A stretch of 64,000 nt of DNA, taken from the NCBI RefSeq assembly GCF_003719335.1, contig NZ_RIAS01000001.1:124001-188000 (forward strand). The letters are read 5' to 3'. This DNA comes from Paenibacillus amylolyticus. GTDB lineage: Bacteria > Bacillota > Bacilli > Paenibacillales > Paenibacillaceae. Under the pieces are notes generated by a model. The model was not told where the DNA came from and searched no databases. It saw nothing but the letters and a program-made list of their open reading frames with translations. Below are positions 39,158 to 48,065 of this stretch, piece after piece. Positions within the stretch are counted from its first letter, which is position 1. The number at the start of each line of letters is the position of its first letter. A program made the translations under genes and the position numbers.

Positions 39158-39387
39158 GACCGGAAATGAAAAAAATAAGCAAGCGCTGGGGCAGCGAGAA
39201 GAAAGTTCGCCTTAGTTCTGCGCCTGATTCATCACGACCGGTTCCGGAACCCAAGGAAGAGGATCGTTTCCACAAACCGGCCGTACCGCTCGTTACCATC
39301 GGCCCATCACTGAAGGGCAAGGAGCGGCCTTACAAGGTCATTTTAGAAAAAGATGCCTATTACGAGAAACCTCAATATCTTGCTTAA
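39154..39387 (+). CDS. Small basic protein translationally coupled to the TIR gene
   Basis: This encodes 77 aa. Its ATG overlaps the TIR gene stop (ATGA), with GGAGGCG just upstream inside the TIR gene, so it is almost certainly translated with it. It is rich in Lys, Arg and Pro (start MRPEMKKISKRWGSEKK), has no membrane segment, and looks largely disordered until a short conserved-looking end (PYKVILEKDAYYEKPQYLA). I do not recognise a family. The coupling suggests a partner, adaptor or inhibitor of the TIR protein. Confidence 0.65.
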   Translation: MRPEMKKISKRWGSEKKVRLSSAPDSSRPVPEPKEEDRFHKPAVPLVTIGPSLKGKERPYKVILEKDAYYEKPQYLA

Positions 39388-39939
39388 TAAGGGATAAAAA
39401 ATCTGTTGCAGACTTTTGTTCTAGTTGTTTGTTTACTAAGGAAGAAGCTTATATTTTATTGCTCTGCACATCTAACATTTAGACTGCCGCTGTATCGGCA
39501 GCATATACTCAAGGCCCTGCCGCCCAAGGCAGGGCTTTTTTGATGCTCGTTTTGCCAATTCTTCAATGTGTTCAATGTTATTTCTAATTACAATATCCGC
39601 ATGCAAGGAACGTGAACTCCGAATATATCGTTTACCAAGTTGACGTTGCATCTGACCTTAGGTTTCCTGCAAAACCCATAAATTATACCTAAAATTTGGA
39701 GTAAGCTTGTCCGTTCTTGACAAGTATTCACCCATTTGAAAACCACAAACTTCTCAACTAACACATCACATATGTTGTAACGCAAATCATGTGCTCTTAC
39801 TCGGCAATTAGACTTAAGTGAGATGAATGATGAGTTCGCCTTACTTCAACTTAAATTTCTATACAAACGATTAAAATCGAGAACAAACCCATTTCCATTA
39901 TTTCTCGGTTGTATAACGGTTCTCTTTTGCATATATTGA
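39388..39939. other. Intergenic stretch after the TIR operon
   Basis: About 550 AT-rich bases hold only the terminator at 39514-39541 and no supportable gene. A short minus-strand open frame at 39588-39785 has no ribosome site or recognisable content. Confidence 0.5.
39514..39541 (+). terminator. Rho-independent terminator of the TIR operon
   Basis: GCCCTGCC (39514-39521) pairs perfectly with GGCAGGGC (39528-39535) around a six-base loop, followed by six T. It is the first strong terminator after the two-gene TIR unit. Confidence 0.85.
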
Positions 39940-39962
39940 TTATAATATAGGAACACACGTTC
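39940..39962 (+). promoter_or_regulatory. Promoter -10 overlapped closely by a LexA (SOS) box
   Basis: A -10 hexamer TATAAT lies at about 39941-39946. A few bases later comes GAACACACGTTC (39951-39962), a perfect GAAC-N4-GTTC palindrome with the RNRY spacer (ACAC) of the Bacillus LexA/DinR consensus; only the flanking outermost bases differ. A repressor here would cover the transcription start of the gene at 40006. Confidence 0.6.
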
Positions 39963-40005
39963 TGTAAACATTAAATCCCAATTATAGGTTAAGGAAGTGA
40001 ATTGC

Positions 40006-40392
40006 ATGACATCCTCTTCTACTTCCGCCCCCTCCCCTTCCGATGAAGATCACCGCCTGATCAAAGGCATGGTTGTACGCACCCTTTTGCTCGATGTACT
40101 GGAACGGGATATTCGAGCACTGGATACGTTGCTTCTGAAAATGCCCGAGGTCTATATTCTGTCGCTCACCCGTATTCAGAATGAGGTACTTAAGGAGATG
40201 CTGGGACTGAGAAAACAGATGAGAACCCGTGGCGTGAAAGTTCTGGAGGAAACACGGGGAAAGGATGGCATTGAAACCGTTTATTTGTGCAGGGGATACA
40301 TGCAACAGTTCTATATGCTCTGGACATTTGCACGTAATGAGGTCAAAAAAGAACTGAGCCGCCATCTGCAGATGGATCTGACGCAAACCTGA
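40006..40392 (+). CDS. Conserved-looking small helical protein, possibly SOS-regulated
   Basis: The start is ATG 40006 behind AAGGAAGTGA (a GTG three codons upstream overlaps that site and is not preferred), giving 128 aa. It has a Ser/Pro-rich N-terminus, then mainly amphipathic helix (RTLLLDVLERDIRALDTLLL, then a Lys/Glu/Leu stretch) and a C-terminal aromatic segment (YMQQFYMLWTFARNEVKKEL). It has no signal peptide or membrane segment. I do not recognise a family. The LexA-type box on its promoter suggests DNA-damage induction. The antisense frame at 39982-40551 is longer but lacks a ribosome site and looks like a shadow. Confidence 0.65.
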   Translation: MTSSSTSAPSPSDEDHRLIKGMVVRTLLLDVLERDIRALDTLLLKMPEVYILSLTRIQNEVLKEMLGLRKQMRTRGVKVLEETRGKDGIETVYLCRGYMQQFYMLWTFARNEVKKELSRHLQMDLTQT

Positions 40393-40608
40393 GTACGATT
40401 GGTTTTCGAGGTATGAGGTGCAATCCGTTTCCAAAACAATATGGTAAAGGGAAGCACTGCGAATCCCAGCGTTCCACTCGAATGATGATTTTTGAACAGC
40501 TTGACCATCGCCAGCGATGTTCATTAAGATGGAGAAGACATATCCAACCATTCCAATACGGGAAACGGATATATCTTACACGTCTTTTCAATCAAGGAGC
40601 TGTACTTT

Positions 40609-41583
40609 ATGGATAGAAGTTCAAATTCGCATTTACCTTCATTTTCGAAAAATAATACAAAGCCACATCCGCTCGTAGCCGCAGATGTGACGGAACTGAT
40701 CGGCCAGACCCCTGCGGTTCGACTCAGCAGGCTTACAGGCAGCGACTCCGCTGACGTATTCGTCAAGCTGGAGTATTTCAATCCAAGCGGCAGCGTCAAG
40801 GACCGTGCCGCCTACAACTTAATCGCCCAGGCTGAACGAGACGGTCTGCTGCAGCCTGGGGCAACCATTATTGAACCGACCAGCGGCAATACCGGGATTG
40901 GCCTCGCGATGAATGCCGCAGCCAAAGGCTACAAAGCAATTCTCATCATGCCGGACAACATGTCCAAGGAACGCATCAACATTTTGAAGGCATATGGCGC
41001 AGAAGTTGTACTTACGCCTGCCGCGGAGCGGATGCCTGGTGCCATTCGCAAGGCGAAGGAGCTTCAGGCCGAGCTGCCGGGCAGCTTCATTCCCCAGCAG
41101 TTTGAGAATCAGGCGAATCCGGATATCCACCGGATCACGACAGCGCCCGAGATTCTGGAGCAGATGGATGGCAGGCTGGATGCCTTCATCGCTACAGCCG
41201 GAACCGGCGGCACGATCACCGGAACGGGCGAAGAGCTGCGCAAGCAGCTTCCCGCCCTCCGCATCTATGCGGTGGAGCCGCAGGGTTCCCCGGTGCTGTC
41301 CGGCGGCGAGCCCGGACCGCACAAGCTCGTCGGTACAAGTCCGGGCTTCATCCCGGACATCTTGAATACCGACGTATGGGATGCCATCATCCAGGTGTCC
41401 GATGAGGACGCACTGGATACGATGCGGCAGCTTGCTGCCCGGGAAGGGCTGCTGCTCGGCCCTTCCTCTGGCGCTTCGGTGTGGGCCGCCCTTCGCATCG
41501 CGAAGGAACTGGGGCCGGGGCACCGGGTGCTCTGCATTGCGCCGGATACCGGGGAACGGTATTTGAGCATGGGTATTTTTTAA
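40609..41583 (+). CDS. cysK: Cysteine synthase A (O-acetylserine sulfhydrylase)
   Basis: The protein is 324 aa from ATG 40609 with AAGGAG about 10 bases upstream. It is a PLP fold-type II enzyme. The PLP lysine lies in SGSVKDRAA (near residue 63), the substrate loop is EPTSGNTGIG, and the phosphate-binding loop is GTGGTITGTG. It catalyses the last step of cysteine formation from O-acetylserine and sulfide. A ~20-residue N-terminal extension precedes the conserved TELIGQTP start. The third quarter (about 41,200-41,500) is noticeably GC-richer than its surroundings. No CymR or S-box site was recognised upstream. Cystathionine beta-synthase-like relatives share the motifs, but length and sequence fit CysK. 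Confidence 0.93.
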   Translation: MDRSSNSHLPSFSKNNTKPHPLVAADVTELIGQTPAVRLSRLTGSDSADVFVKLEYFNPSGSVKDRAAYNLIAQAERDGLLQPGATIIEPTSGNTGIGLAMNAAAKGYKAILIMPDNMSKERINILKAYGAEVVLTPAAERMPGAIRKAKELQAELPGSFIPQQFENQANPDIHRITTAPEILEQMDGRLDAFIATAGTGGTITGTGEELRKQLPALRIYAVEPQGSPVLSGGEPGPHKLVGTSPGFIPDILNTDVWDAIIQVSDEDALDTMRQLAAREGLLLGPSSGASVWAALRIAKELGPGHRVLCIAPDTGERYLSMGIF

Positions 41584-41697
41584 CAAGGCCAAAGGCAGCG
41601 ATCCTTAACCCCACAATCTTTACACAACAAGCTCTACGTTCATATCGCATAACAAAATCGAGAACCAAATGAATAACCGAATAGCTAATCAAAATAA

Positions 41698-41755
41698 ATA
41701 AGCCCCTGCTCACCTCGGATCATGTATCCAAGGGAACAGGAGCTTATTTTTATTT
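41698..41755. terminator. Probable bidirectional terminator between cysK and the helicase gene
   Basis: ATAAGC plus CTG (from 41698) pairs with CAG plus GCTTAT (ending 41747), with T-rich tails on both strands. It lies between two convergent genes. The stem is interrupted, so strength is uncertain. Confidence 0.6.
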
Positions 41756-41786
41756 TCGTATGAAACCTATATGTGAGCTACACCGC

Positions 41787-43769
41787 TTAATGTGCCAAGG
41801 TTGTCCATTCCACACCTTCGGGAAGTAGAGCGGCAATGCGGTCTTTGGCTTCCTTCTGGGTATAGAGTGACTCATCCAGAATCGCCGCCGAACCGGAGTC
41901 ACTGCTTGTGCGAATGAGACGACCAAGACCTTGCTTCACCCGCAGCAGCATATACGGAAGATCGATCTCTTCATATGGCGAAGCTGACGCATTTCGTTTG
42001 GCATTAAATACCGGGTCCTGCGGTGGATACGGAAGTGACCAGATCATCACGTTGGATAACGATGGTCCTGGAACGTCAAGACCTTCCCACAGATTGACAG
42101 AGCACAGCACACTTTCCTCATCCTGCTGGAACGCTGCAATCAGGTCACTGATCTCTCTGTCTCCCTCGTACATAAAGCGTAATCCTTCTGCTTCAGGGAC
42201 ATGAACGATGTCCTGCTTGAATGCGCGCAGTTCCTCCATTGTACGGAACAGGATCAATGCCCGACCGCCGCTCTCTTGGAGCAAAGCCGCCGCATCACGC
42301 AAACGGTTTTCGTTCTCTGCATGGCCTGGAACCGCTTGTTCGGCAATTTTCATCTGCATTTTATCTGCGTAATCATAAGGAGAAGCGACGGAGAACGATA
42401 CAAAATCGTCAATCCCCAGACTATCCGCCACATAACGGAATGAGTTGTCCACAGACAGCGTAGCCGACGAAAACACAATCGGAATACCCGTGTTGAACAC
42501 ACGCTCGTTCAGGATTTCTTTTACGGTACGCGGCATGATCGACAATGTCGTCTCATCCTCGCTCTCTTCCGCCCAGCAGATGTAACCATCCTCCTTGCGG
42601 AACAGGGACAAAGCCGTCTGGATCATATCCAAATGCTCTTCCACGACACGCATCTGATACCCATCCAGCGAGAACAAACCGCTTTCGAATACCAGCTCTT
42701 CTCCAATCGCATCCAGCACGCCGTTTAATCGTTCAATCTCACGCACCAGCGGAGCCTCTACCCGCACTTCTTTCCGTTCCGAGCCGGGAATCGCCACCGT
42801 ATACGTATCCAGCAAGCGGAACAATCGCTCACTGCTTTCAATCGCCTCATCTACTCGCTCTGCAAGGGTTTCACGAATCTCGCCTTCAAGCAGACGTGTA
42901 ACCAGTTCCTCGAAAATGCGGTGCTTCAGCTTGTAACTCAGGGCGTTCAGTGCCGCTTCTTCCAGCAAATGGCCTTCATCAAATACAACCGAGCTATGGT
43001 CAGGCAATAAAGGCAATTGTCCTTCGCGTTTGCGCGCTTCATAGGTCCACACATGCTCCATATAGTAATCATGGGAACAGATTATGATATCTTTGGAACG
43101 ACGGTAATGATCACGCGACAGCGTCAGGCCGCAGCGTTGTCTTTTCGGACACACGAAACAATCCTGAAACGGGTCCCAGTTAATCTTGTTCCACTGGCGG
43201 TCGTTCAGATGCGGATACTGCTTGCGGTCACCATACGGATGGAAAGCCTGAAGTGTTCCCGGCGTGTTCACGAATTCCGGCAGGCTCTCGTACACCTCTT
43301 CAATCACTGGTGCATCCTCATCCGCGAATCGGACGGCACTCAGCTTGTTCAGGCAGACGTACTGATCTGGCGACTTGCCAAGACGCGCGTCCACTTGCAA
43401 ATCCAGATGTTCAGCGAGCTTCGCAATATCTCCGCCCGGCTTCACCAGCTGTTCAATCAAAGACTCATCGGCACAGGCGATCACCGCCGGTTTGCCCGTA
43501 TAACGTGCATAACAAACCGCGTAGAGCAGATAAACGAGTGTTTTACCTGTTCCTACGCCGGCCTCGGCCATAATCGTCTTTTTATCTCCATAGGCCCGTT
43601 CGAGCTGGTACGCCATAAAAATCTGTTCGTCCCGTACCTCGAAGCCGGACTCTGGCAAAATATCATAAAACACATCGGCAACCCACTCTCCCAGACGGGA
43701 TACAAAAGGTTCAGCCGGATCATATGCAAAAGGGTAACGTTGTGTAGACAATCCTGGGTCAGCCTCCAT
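41787..43769 (-). CDS. DinG/YoaA-type ATP-dependent DNA helicase
   Basis: The protein is 660 aa, a superfamily 2 XPD/DinG-like helicase. Walker A is EAGVGTGKT near residue 70, and the DEAH-type box reads DEGH near residue 261. Cysteines near residues 146, 204, 207 and 213 (CLNKL; CFVCPKRQRC) are arranged as in the 4Fe-4S domain. Motif VI is GLGRLIRT near the C-terminus. It would unwind damaged or structured DNA (R-loops, forks) in the cytoplasm. It lacks the N-terminal exonuclease domain of B. subtilis DinG. The only in-frame ATG is 43769 and no clear ribosome site precedes it. It is convergent with cysK and divergent from the catalase. Confidence 0.88.
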   Translation of the reverse strand: MEADPGLSTQRYPFAYDPAEPFVSRLGEWVADVFYDILPESGFEVRDEQIFMAYQLERAYGDKKTIMAEAGVGTGKTLVYLLYAVCYARYTGKPAVIACADESLIEQLVKPGGDIAKLAEHLDLQVDARLGKSPDQYVCLNKLSAVRFADEDAPVIEEVYESLPEFVNTPGTLQAFHPYGDRKQYPHLNDRQWNKINWDPFQDCFVCPKRQRCGLTLSRDHYRRSKDIIICSHDYYMEHVWTYEARKREGQLPLLPDHSSVVFDEGHLLEEAALNALSYKLKHRIFEELVTRLLEGEIRETLAERVDEAIESSERLFRLLDTYTVAIPGSERKEVRVEAPLVREIERLNGVLDAIGEELVFESGLFSLDGYQMRVVEEHLDMIQTALSLFRKEDGYICWAEESEDETTLSIMPRTVKEILNERVFNTGIPIVFSSATLSVDNSFRYVADSLGIDDFVSFSVASPYDYADKMQMKIAEQAVPGHAENENRLRDAAALLQESGGRALILFRTMEELRAFKQDIVHVPEAEGLRFMYEGDREISDLIAAFQQDEESVLCSVNLWEGLDVPGPSLSNVMIWSLPYPPQDPVFNAKRNASASPYEEIDLPYMLLRVKQGLGRLIRTSSDSGSAAILDESLYTQKEAKDRIAALLPEGVEWTTLAH

Positions 43770-43972
43770 TCTTAGACAAAGCGGTCCGATTTCTATTTTT
43801 CCGTTTCAAAAAAGGCCGCTGGGCAAAAGTTAATTATCTCACGTGATGGGTCAGGAGACAAGTTTTTTTTCACTTGGTTAACGGAAAAGACTGGATAGGG
43901 TTAGGTATAGATGTTGACCACAGGGAAAATATATACAGGAATCCAACTTTAGGAAAGGTGGTATACCGCTCC

Positions 43973-45565
43973 ATGGATAAACATTCTTCACCATCCGGGC
44001 ACTCCTCAGACCCATCAAAAGAGACGTTGACGGATCGGCAGGGCCATTCCATTACCGACAATCAGAACGTACGAACCGTGGGCAGCCGTGGCCCAACCAC
44101 ACTGGAGAACTATCATTTTCTCGAAAAAATTACACACTTCGACCGCGAACGTATCCCGGAACGGGTCGTGCATGCCCGCGGGGCTGGCGCTCATGGCGTA
44201 TTTGAAGCGTATGGAACGGCTGGAAATGAACCCGTATCGAAGTATACGAGAGCACGTCTTTTTCAGGAAAAAGGCAAACAAACGCCCGTGTTCGTACGCT
44301 TCTCGACCGTCATCCATGGCGGGCATTCCCCGGAGACGCTGCGGGACCCGCGCGGATTTGCCGTTAAATTTTATACCGAAGACGGGAACTGGGATCTAGT
44401 CGGCAACAATCTGAAAATCTTTTTCATCCGCGACCCGCTCAAATTCCCGGATATGGTGCATGCCTTCAAGCCCGACCCGCTGACCAACGCACAGGATATG
44501 GAGCGATTTTTCGATTTTGTCTCCCTCAGTCCTGAAGCGACACATATGGTGACCTTTCTCTTCTCTCCATGGGGCATTCCGGCGAATTATCGTCAGATGC
44601 AGGGGTCAGGCGTAAATACATATAAATGGGTGAACCAGGACGGCAAAGGTGTGCTCATCAAATACCACTGGGAACCGTTGAAACAAGGCATTCGCAACCT
44701 GCTGCAAAAGGACGCCAGTGAGATTCAAGGTCAGAACTTCAACCACGCTACACTGGATCTGTATCACGCGATTGAACAGGGTGACTTTCCCGAATGGGAG
44801 CTGTGCGTTCAGGTAATGGAGGATGGCGAGCATCCCGAGCTGGATTTTGACCCGCTCGACCCGACCAAGCTGTGGCCGCAGGATCAGTTTCCGTTTCTGC
44901 CTGTAGGCAAAATGACGTTAAATCGCAATCCCGAGGATTATTTTAATGAAGTGGAACAAGCCGCATTCGGGACGGGGGTGCTGGTGGACGGGCTTGATTT
45001 CTCGGATGACAAGCTGCTGCAAGGACGTACCTTCTCCTATTCGGATACCCAGCGTCACCGGGTGGGCGCGAACTATCTGCAACTGCCCGTGAATGCGCCT
45101 AAGAACCGGGTAGCTACCAATCAAAGCGGTGGGCAAATGCAATATAAAGTGGACCGGGCACCGGGTCAGAATCCACATGTGAACTACGAGCCTTCTTCGC
45201 TCGGGGGCTTAACGGAGGCTCAGTCGCGCGGCAAGGAGCATGAACCGCTGGTGGAGGGTCATCTTGTGCGGGAGAAGATTGAGCGTACGAATGATTTTGG
45301 ACAAGCCGGGGATACGTACCGGGCATTTGAGGACTGGGAGCGAGATGAGTTAATCAGCAACATGGTCGACGCATTGGCCCAATGCAAACCGGATATCCGG
45401 GAGCGCATGATCTCTCATTTTACCCAAGCGGATGCGGATTACGGGCGACGAGTGGCGGAAGGACTGGCTACTGTATCCACAGACGATAGTACAACAGTAC
45501 AGCCGAAACATGATCCAGCCGTTGAGCAGGCCGAAAAGCGTAGTCGGGAAACGGATGGGTATTAA
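43973..45565 (+). CDS. katA: Monofunctional heme catalase
   Basis: The chosen start, ATG 43973 (MDKHSS), lies behind AGGAAAGGTGG and gives 530 aa; the frame is open 33 codons further upstream with no better site. Key residues are present: distal His in [11 protein letters not shown] (near residue 66), distal Asn in [13 protein letters not shown] (near 143), and proximal Tyr in [11 protein letters not shown] (near 353). It decomposes hydrogen peroxide. The C-terminal ~40 residues are a hydrophilic tail. No clear PerR box was found upstream. Orthology to KatA rather than KatX or KatE is a best guess. Confidence 0.9.
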   Translation: MDKHSSPSGHSSDPSKETLTDRQGHSITDNQNVRTVGSRGPTTLENYHFLEKITHFDRERIPERVVHARGAGAHGVFEAYGTAGNEPVSKYTRARLFQEKGKQTPVFVRFSTVIHGGHSPETLRDPRGFAVKFYTEDGNWDLVGNNLKIFFIRDPLKFPDMVHAFKPDPLTNAQDMERFFDFVSLSPEATHMVTFLFSPWGIPANYRQMQGSGVNTYKWVNQDGKGVLIKYHWEPLKQGIRNLLQKDASEIQGQNFNHATLDLYHAIEQGDFPEWELCVQVMEDGEHPELDFDPLDPTKLWPQDQFPFLPVGKMTLNRNPEDYFNEVEQAAFGTGVLVDGLDFSDDKLLQGRTFSYSDTQRHRVGANYLQLPVNAPKNRVATNQSGGQMQYKVDRAPGQNPHVNYEPSSLGGLTEAQSRGKEHEPLVEGHLVREKIERTNDFGQAGDTYRAFEDWERDELISNMVDALAQCKPDIRERMISHFTQADADYGRRVAEGLATVSTDDSTTVQPKHDPAVEQAEKRSRETDGY

Positions 45566-45642
45566 TTGGCGTTAGATGAGCCGAACGAGTATTGTCCGTA
45601 ATTGAATGAGTATTGTCGTATAAAAAGTTAGATGAGAGTATC

Positions 45643-45691
45643 GCCCCATGAGTCTGGATGCCTGTGTTGGCAGCCGCTTATGGGGCTTTTT
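45643..45691 (+). terminator. Rho-independent terminator of the catalase gene
   Basis: GCCCCATGAG (45643-45652) pairs with CTTATGGGGC (45677-45686), one wobble, followed by five T. Confidence 0.75.
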
Positions 45692-45926
45692 GTGTGGTGA
45701 CAGCTGTTGATTTGGAGAAAAGTGAAGTTCAAAGCGATGGATTAGGGATAAGTCTCGTGTGATCAGCCTGGGAAAAACAGGCATATTCACGTTCATTTCA
45801 GACGATGGTTCGTTAAAAAAAGGCGATCAGCCAATGATCGGATTACATTTCCCCTGTGGATGGGATGGGATTTGGAGCAGTTAACCCTGCCCCGCCTGCC
45901 TTAAACGCGACCTGATCAAATGATTA
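45692..45926. other. Intergenic stretch between catalase and pectate lyase
   Basis: No gene is supportable here. CGATCA (45824-45829) and TGATCG (45835-45840) form a stem which, on the minus strand, is followed by CC and seven T, a terminator-like structure with no minus-strand gene leading into it. Confidence 0.4.
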
Positions 45927-45955
45927 TTGATGATAACGTTTACAACATTTACCAT
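45927..45955 (+). promoter_or_regulatory. Pectate lyase promoter with overlapping cre-like site
   Basis: A -35 TTGATG (45927-45932), a 17-base spacer and a -10-like TACCAT (45950-45955) are present. TGATAACGTTTACA (45931-45944) matches 13 of 14 positions of the CcpA cre consensus TGWAARCGYTWNCA and lies between the boxes, where a bound repressor would block polymerase. Carbon catabolite repression of a polysaccharide lyase is expected biologically. A LacI-type pectin regulator operator is the alternative. Confidence 0.5.
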
Positions 45956-46125
45956 GAAGCTGTGTTCTGGTGGATACCTTTTAGTTAGCTGGACGGTAGG
46001 ACGAAGCACGTAACGCAGTATGTTCTGCTCTCATTAAAGGTACGCTCTGCTCTGCTTTGTTCAGTCCATACCCGTTTACCAGCTAGCTCGATATTTTATT
46101 CCAATTAACCAAGGAGGCTTGCATC

Positions 46126-47496
46126 ATGAAATTATTCCCTACCACATCTACTCATGCATCTGCACGATCCCAGCGTTCCCTGAAATCCAAAATGACCAAC
46201 ATCTGTCTTAGTGCCGCATTCCCTCTATTACTGTTAAGCGGTGGTTCGGTGGGTGCCGCAGAACTGATGGAAGGTGGATTGCCTAATACCTCAGAATCAG
46301 AGTCAGTGGTGAACAGTTCCAATATCACGCTGGCTGCGGGCGATTTATACGTGTCCCCTAACGGCTCTGCCAGCAATCCGGGAACGATCAACAGTCCGAC
46401 TTCACTCGCTAACGCTCTGACCCAAATCGCTCCAGGCAAAACGATCTATCTGCGCGGCGGAACCTACAGCTTCTCGCAAACGATTACCATTGAACGCGGT
46501 AACAGCGGCACCGCCTCACAGCGCAAAAATCTGGTCGCTTACGGATCGGAAAAACCCGTCTTCGATTTCTCGGCTCAAGCCTTCGCTTCCACGAATCGGG
46601 GATTGCAAATGTTCGGAGACTACTGGTTCGTCAAGGGTCTTGAAGTCAAAGGTGCGGGCGATAACGGTATCTTCATCGGTGGCAGCTACAACCGTCTGGA
46701 GCAAATCGAAGCCCACCATAACCGCGATACGGGCATTCAGATGGGACGTTATGCTTCTACCGCCGCCAAGAGTGAATGGCCTTCGTATAACGAAGTCATT
46801 CGTTCTTACTCCCACAACAACTACGACCCGGATGACGGCGAGGATGCGGACGGTTTTGCCGCCAAGCTGACGGTCGGTCCGGGGAACGTCTTTGACGGCT
46901 GTATTGCCGCTTATAACGTAGACGATGGCTGGGATCTCTATAGTAAAACAGACACAGGTGCCATCGGTGCCGTCACGATCCGCAACAGTATCGCATACGG
47001 CAACGGCGCAACTGCTGACGGAACGTCCACTTCGAACAGCGATGGTAACGGCTTTAAGCTGGGCGGCGAGAAAATTGCCGTTAACCATATTGTCGAGAAC
47101 AATATTGCGTTTAATAACAAAAAACATGGCTTTACCTATAACAGCAATCCGGGTTCCATACAGATGACTAACAACACCTCCTGGAACAACGGACAAAGCA
47201 ACTTTGCCTTTGACAAAGGTACCCACATCTTCACTAACAACTTGTCCTTCCAGGGCGGCGCCAGCGACAAAACCAGCGGAACCGATGTCAGCAGCACTAA
47301 CGTCTGGTGGAAAAACAAAAAAAGCGTCAACGACAAAGGCCTGCTCGCCAGCGCAGCCGACTTTGTCTCCCTCGTACCTTCGGTAACGCGTGCGGCAGAC
47401 GGCACGCCTGTATTGGGTAATTTCCTGAAGCTTGCAGGTGGCAGTGACCTGATTGGATCGGGGACGCCAGCGGGGAAGAATATTGGAGCGCGGTAG
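46126..47496 (+). CDS. Secreted pectate lyase, polysaccharide lyase family 9
   Basis: The protein is 456 aa from ATG 46126 behind AAGGAGGCTTGC. A Sec signal peptide occupies about residues 1-45 (a long basic N-region, then LSAAFPLLLLSGGSVGAAE). After a short Ser/Asn-rich linker comes a right-handed parallel beta-helix with many Asn/Gly turn repeats (NRLEQIEAHHN, NSIAYGNG, NNIAFNN). The segment DGFAAKLTVGPGN (Lys near residue 246) fits the PL9 catalytic lysine and the following DDGWDLYSK fits the calcium-site region. It would cleave polygalacturonate by beta-elimination outside the cell, a plant-matter lifestyle trait. It is monocistronic, closed by the hairpin at 47532-47586. Confidence 0.88.
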   Translation: MKLFPTTSTHASARSQRSLKSKMTNICLSAAFPLLLLSGGSVGAAELMEGGLPNTSESESVVNSSNITLAAGDLYVSPNGSASNPGTINSPTSLANALTQIAPGKTIYLRGGTYSFSQTITIERGNSGTASQRKNLVAYGSEKPVFDFSAQAFASTNRGLQMFGDYWFVKGLEVKGAGDNGIFIGGSYNRLEQIEAHHNRDTGIQMGRYASTAAKSEWPSYNEVIRSYSHNNYDPDDGEDADGFAAKLTVGPGNVFDGCIAAYNVDDGWDLYSKTDTGAIGAVTIRNSIAYGNGATADGTSTSNSDGNGFKLGGEKIAVNHIVENNIAFNNKKHGFTYNSNPGSIQMTNNTSWNNGQSNFAFDKGTHIFTNNLSFQGGASDKTSGTDVSSTNVWWKNKKSVNDKGLLASAADFVSLVPSVTRAADGTPVLGNFLKLAGGSDLIGSGTPAGKNIGAR

Positions 47497-47531
47497 TGAT
47501 AGATTGGTAAGATAAAAAATAAATCATAAAG

Positions 47532-47586
47532 CAAAGTCCCCTCCCCCATGCCAGCCTAGTCGGTGGTAATGGAGAAGGGGATTTTG
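47532..47586. terminator. Probable bidirectional terminator
   Basis: An imperfect 19-base stem (47532-47550 with 47568-47586; CAAAGTCCCCT against GAAGGGGATTTTG) lies between the convergent pectate lyase and DUF6809-like genes. Confidence 0.55.
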
Positions 47587-47629
47587 AATTGCTGTGTATT
47601 GTCTGCTGGCTCATAAGGTAGATAGATAC

Positions 47630-47911
47630 TCACGGTTTGGCTAAAACCTCAATAATGAGTCTGCCGCCTGTGCGAAAACCCTGCTCAAACGCTGCTTCTA
47701 CATACATAGATGTAGATTGTCCAATCAAGTCGATCAGTCGCTCCAAGGCATCATATTCTGTATCTGGGAGCTTTGTTTTGTAGTTTTGCATGATGTCCGA
47801 TATTTGGCTGTTAATTTCGTAATACTCGGCCTGTTCAGGATGAATCAACTCGTCCAATCTTAGGTTACCGTGAAACAAATCTTCGATCAGGTTTGACATA
47901 TTATCCTTCAT
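47630..47911 (-). CDS. Small DUF6809-like protein
   Basis: The protein is 93 aa, all-helical. The pattern IEDLFHGNLRLDE, then EYYEINSQISDIM and a final FEQGFRTGGRLIIEVL resembles the DUF6809 family of small Bacillota proteins of unknown function. It is preceded by a plausible GAGGTGACC site. There is no membrane segment or catalytic motif. It is monocistronic and lies at the left border of the AT-rich accessory island. Confidence 0.6.
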   Translation of the reverse strand: MKDNMSNLIEDLFHGNLRLDELIHPEQAEYYEINSQISDIMQNYKTKLPDTEYDALERLIDLIGQSTSMYVEAAFEQGFRTGGRLIIEVLAKP

Positions 47912-48065
47912 GGTAAGGTCACCTCAGAGAAGATTGTACATGAAGGAATGAGGTGAAATGCGAATTTAGCGGGAAATGCGCTAAGGTATTTAATAAAATT
48001 ATTTGTTAGTTTTTTAATTTCAAGAAAAACTTAATCAACGAACATTATTGCTACCTTTAACTATT

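Noticed and set aside
39982-40551. Minus-strand 189-aa open frame opposite the gene at 40006
   Set aside because: The plus-strand frame has a good ribosome site, a promoter with an operator-like box and a plausible protein; the antisense frame has none of these.
40819-41592. Minus-strand 257-aa open frame opposite cysK
   Set aside because: It is a shadow in a GC-rich stretch of a clear cysteine synthase gene.
43017-43775. Plus-strand 252-aa open frame opposite the helicase
   Set aside because: It is antisense to conserved helicase motifs, without family signature or ribosome site.
43882-43912. SigB-like promoter (GTTAAC, then GGGTTA) before the catalase gene
   Set aside because: Both boxes deviate from consensus and it is unclear that this organism has SigB; too weak to list.
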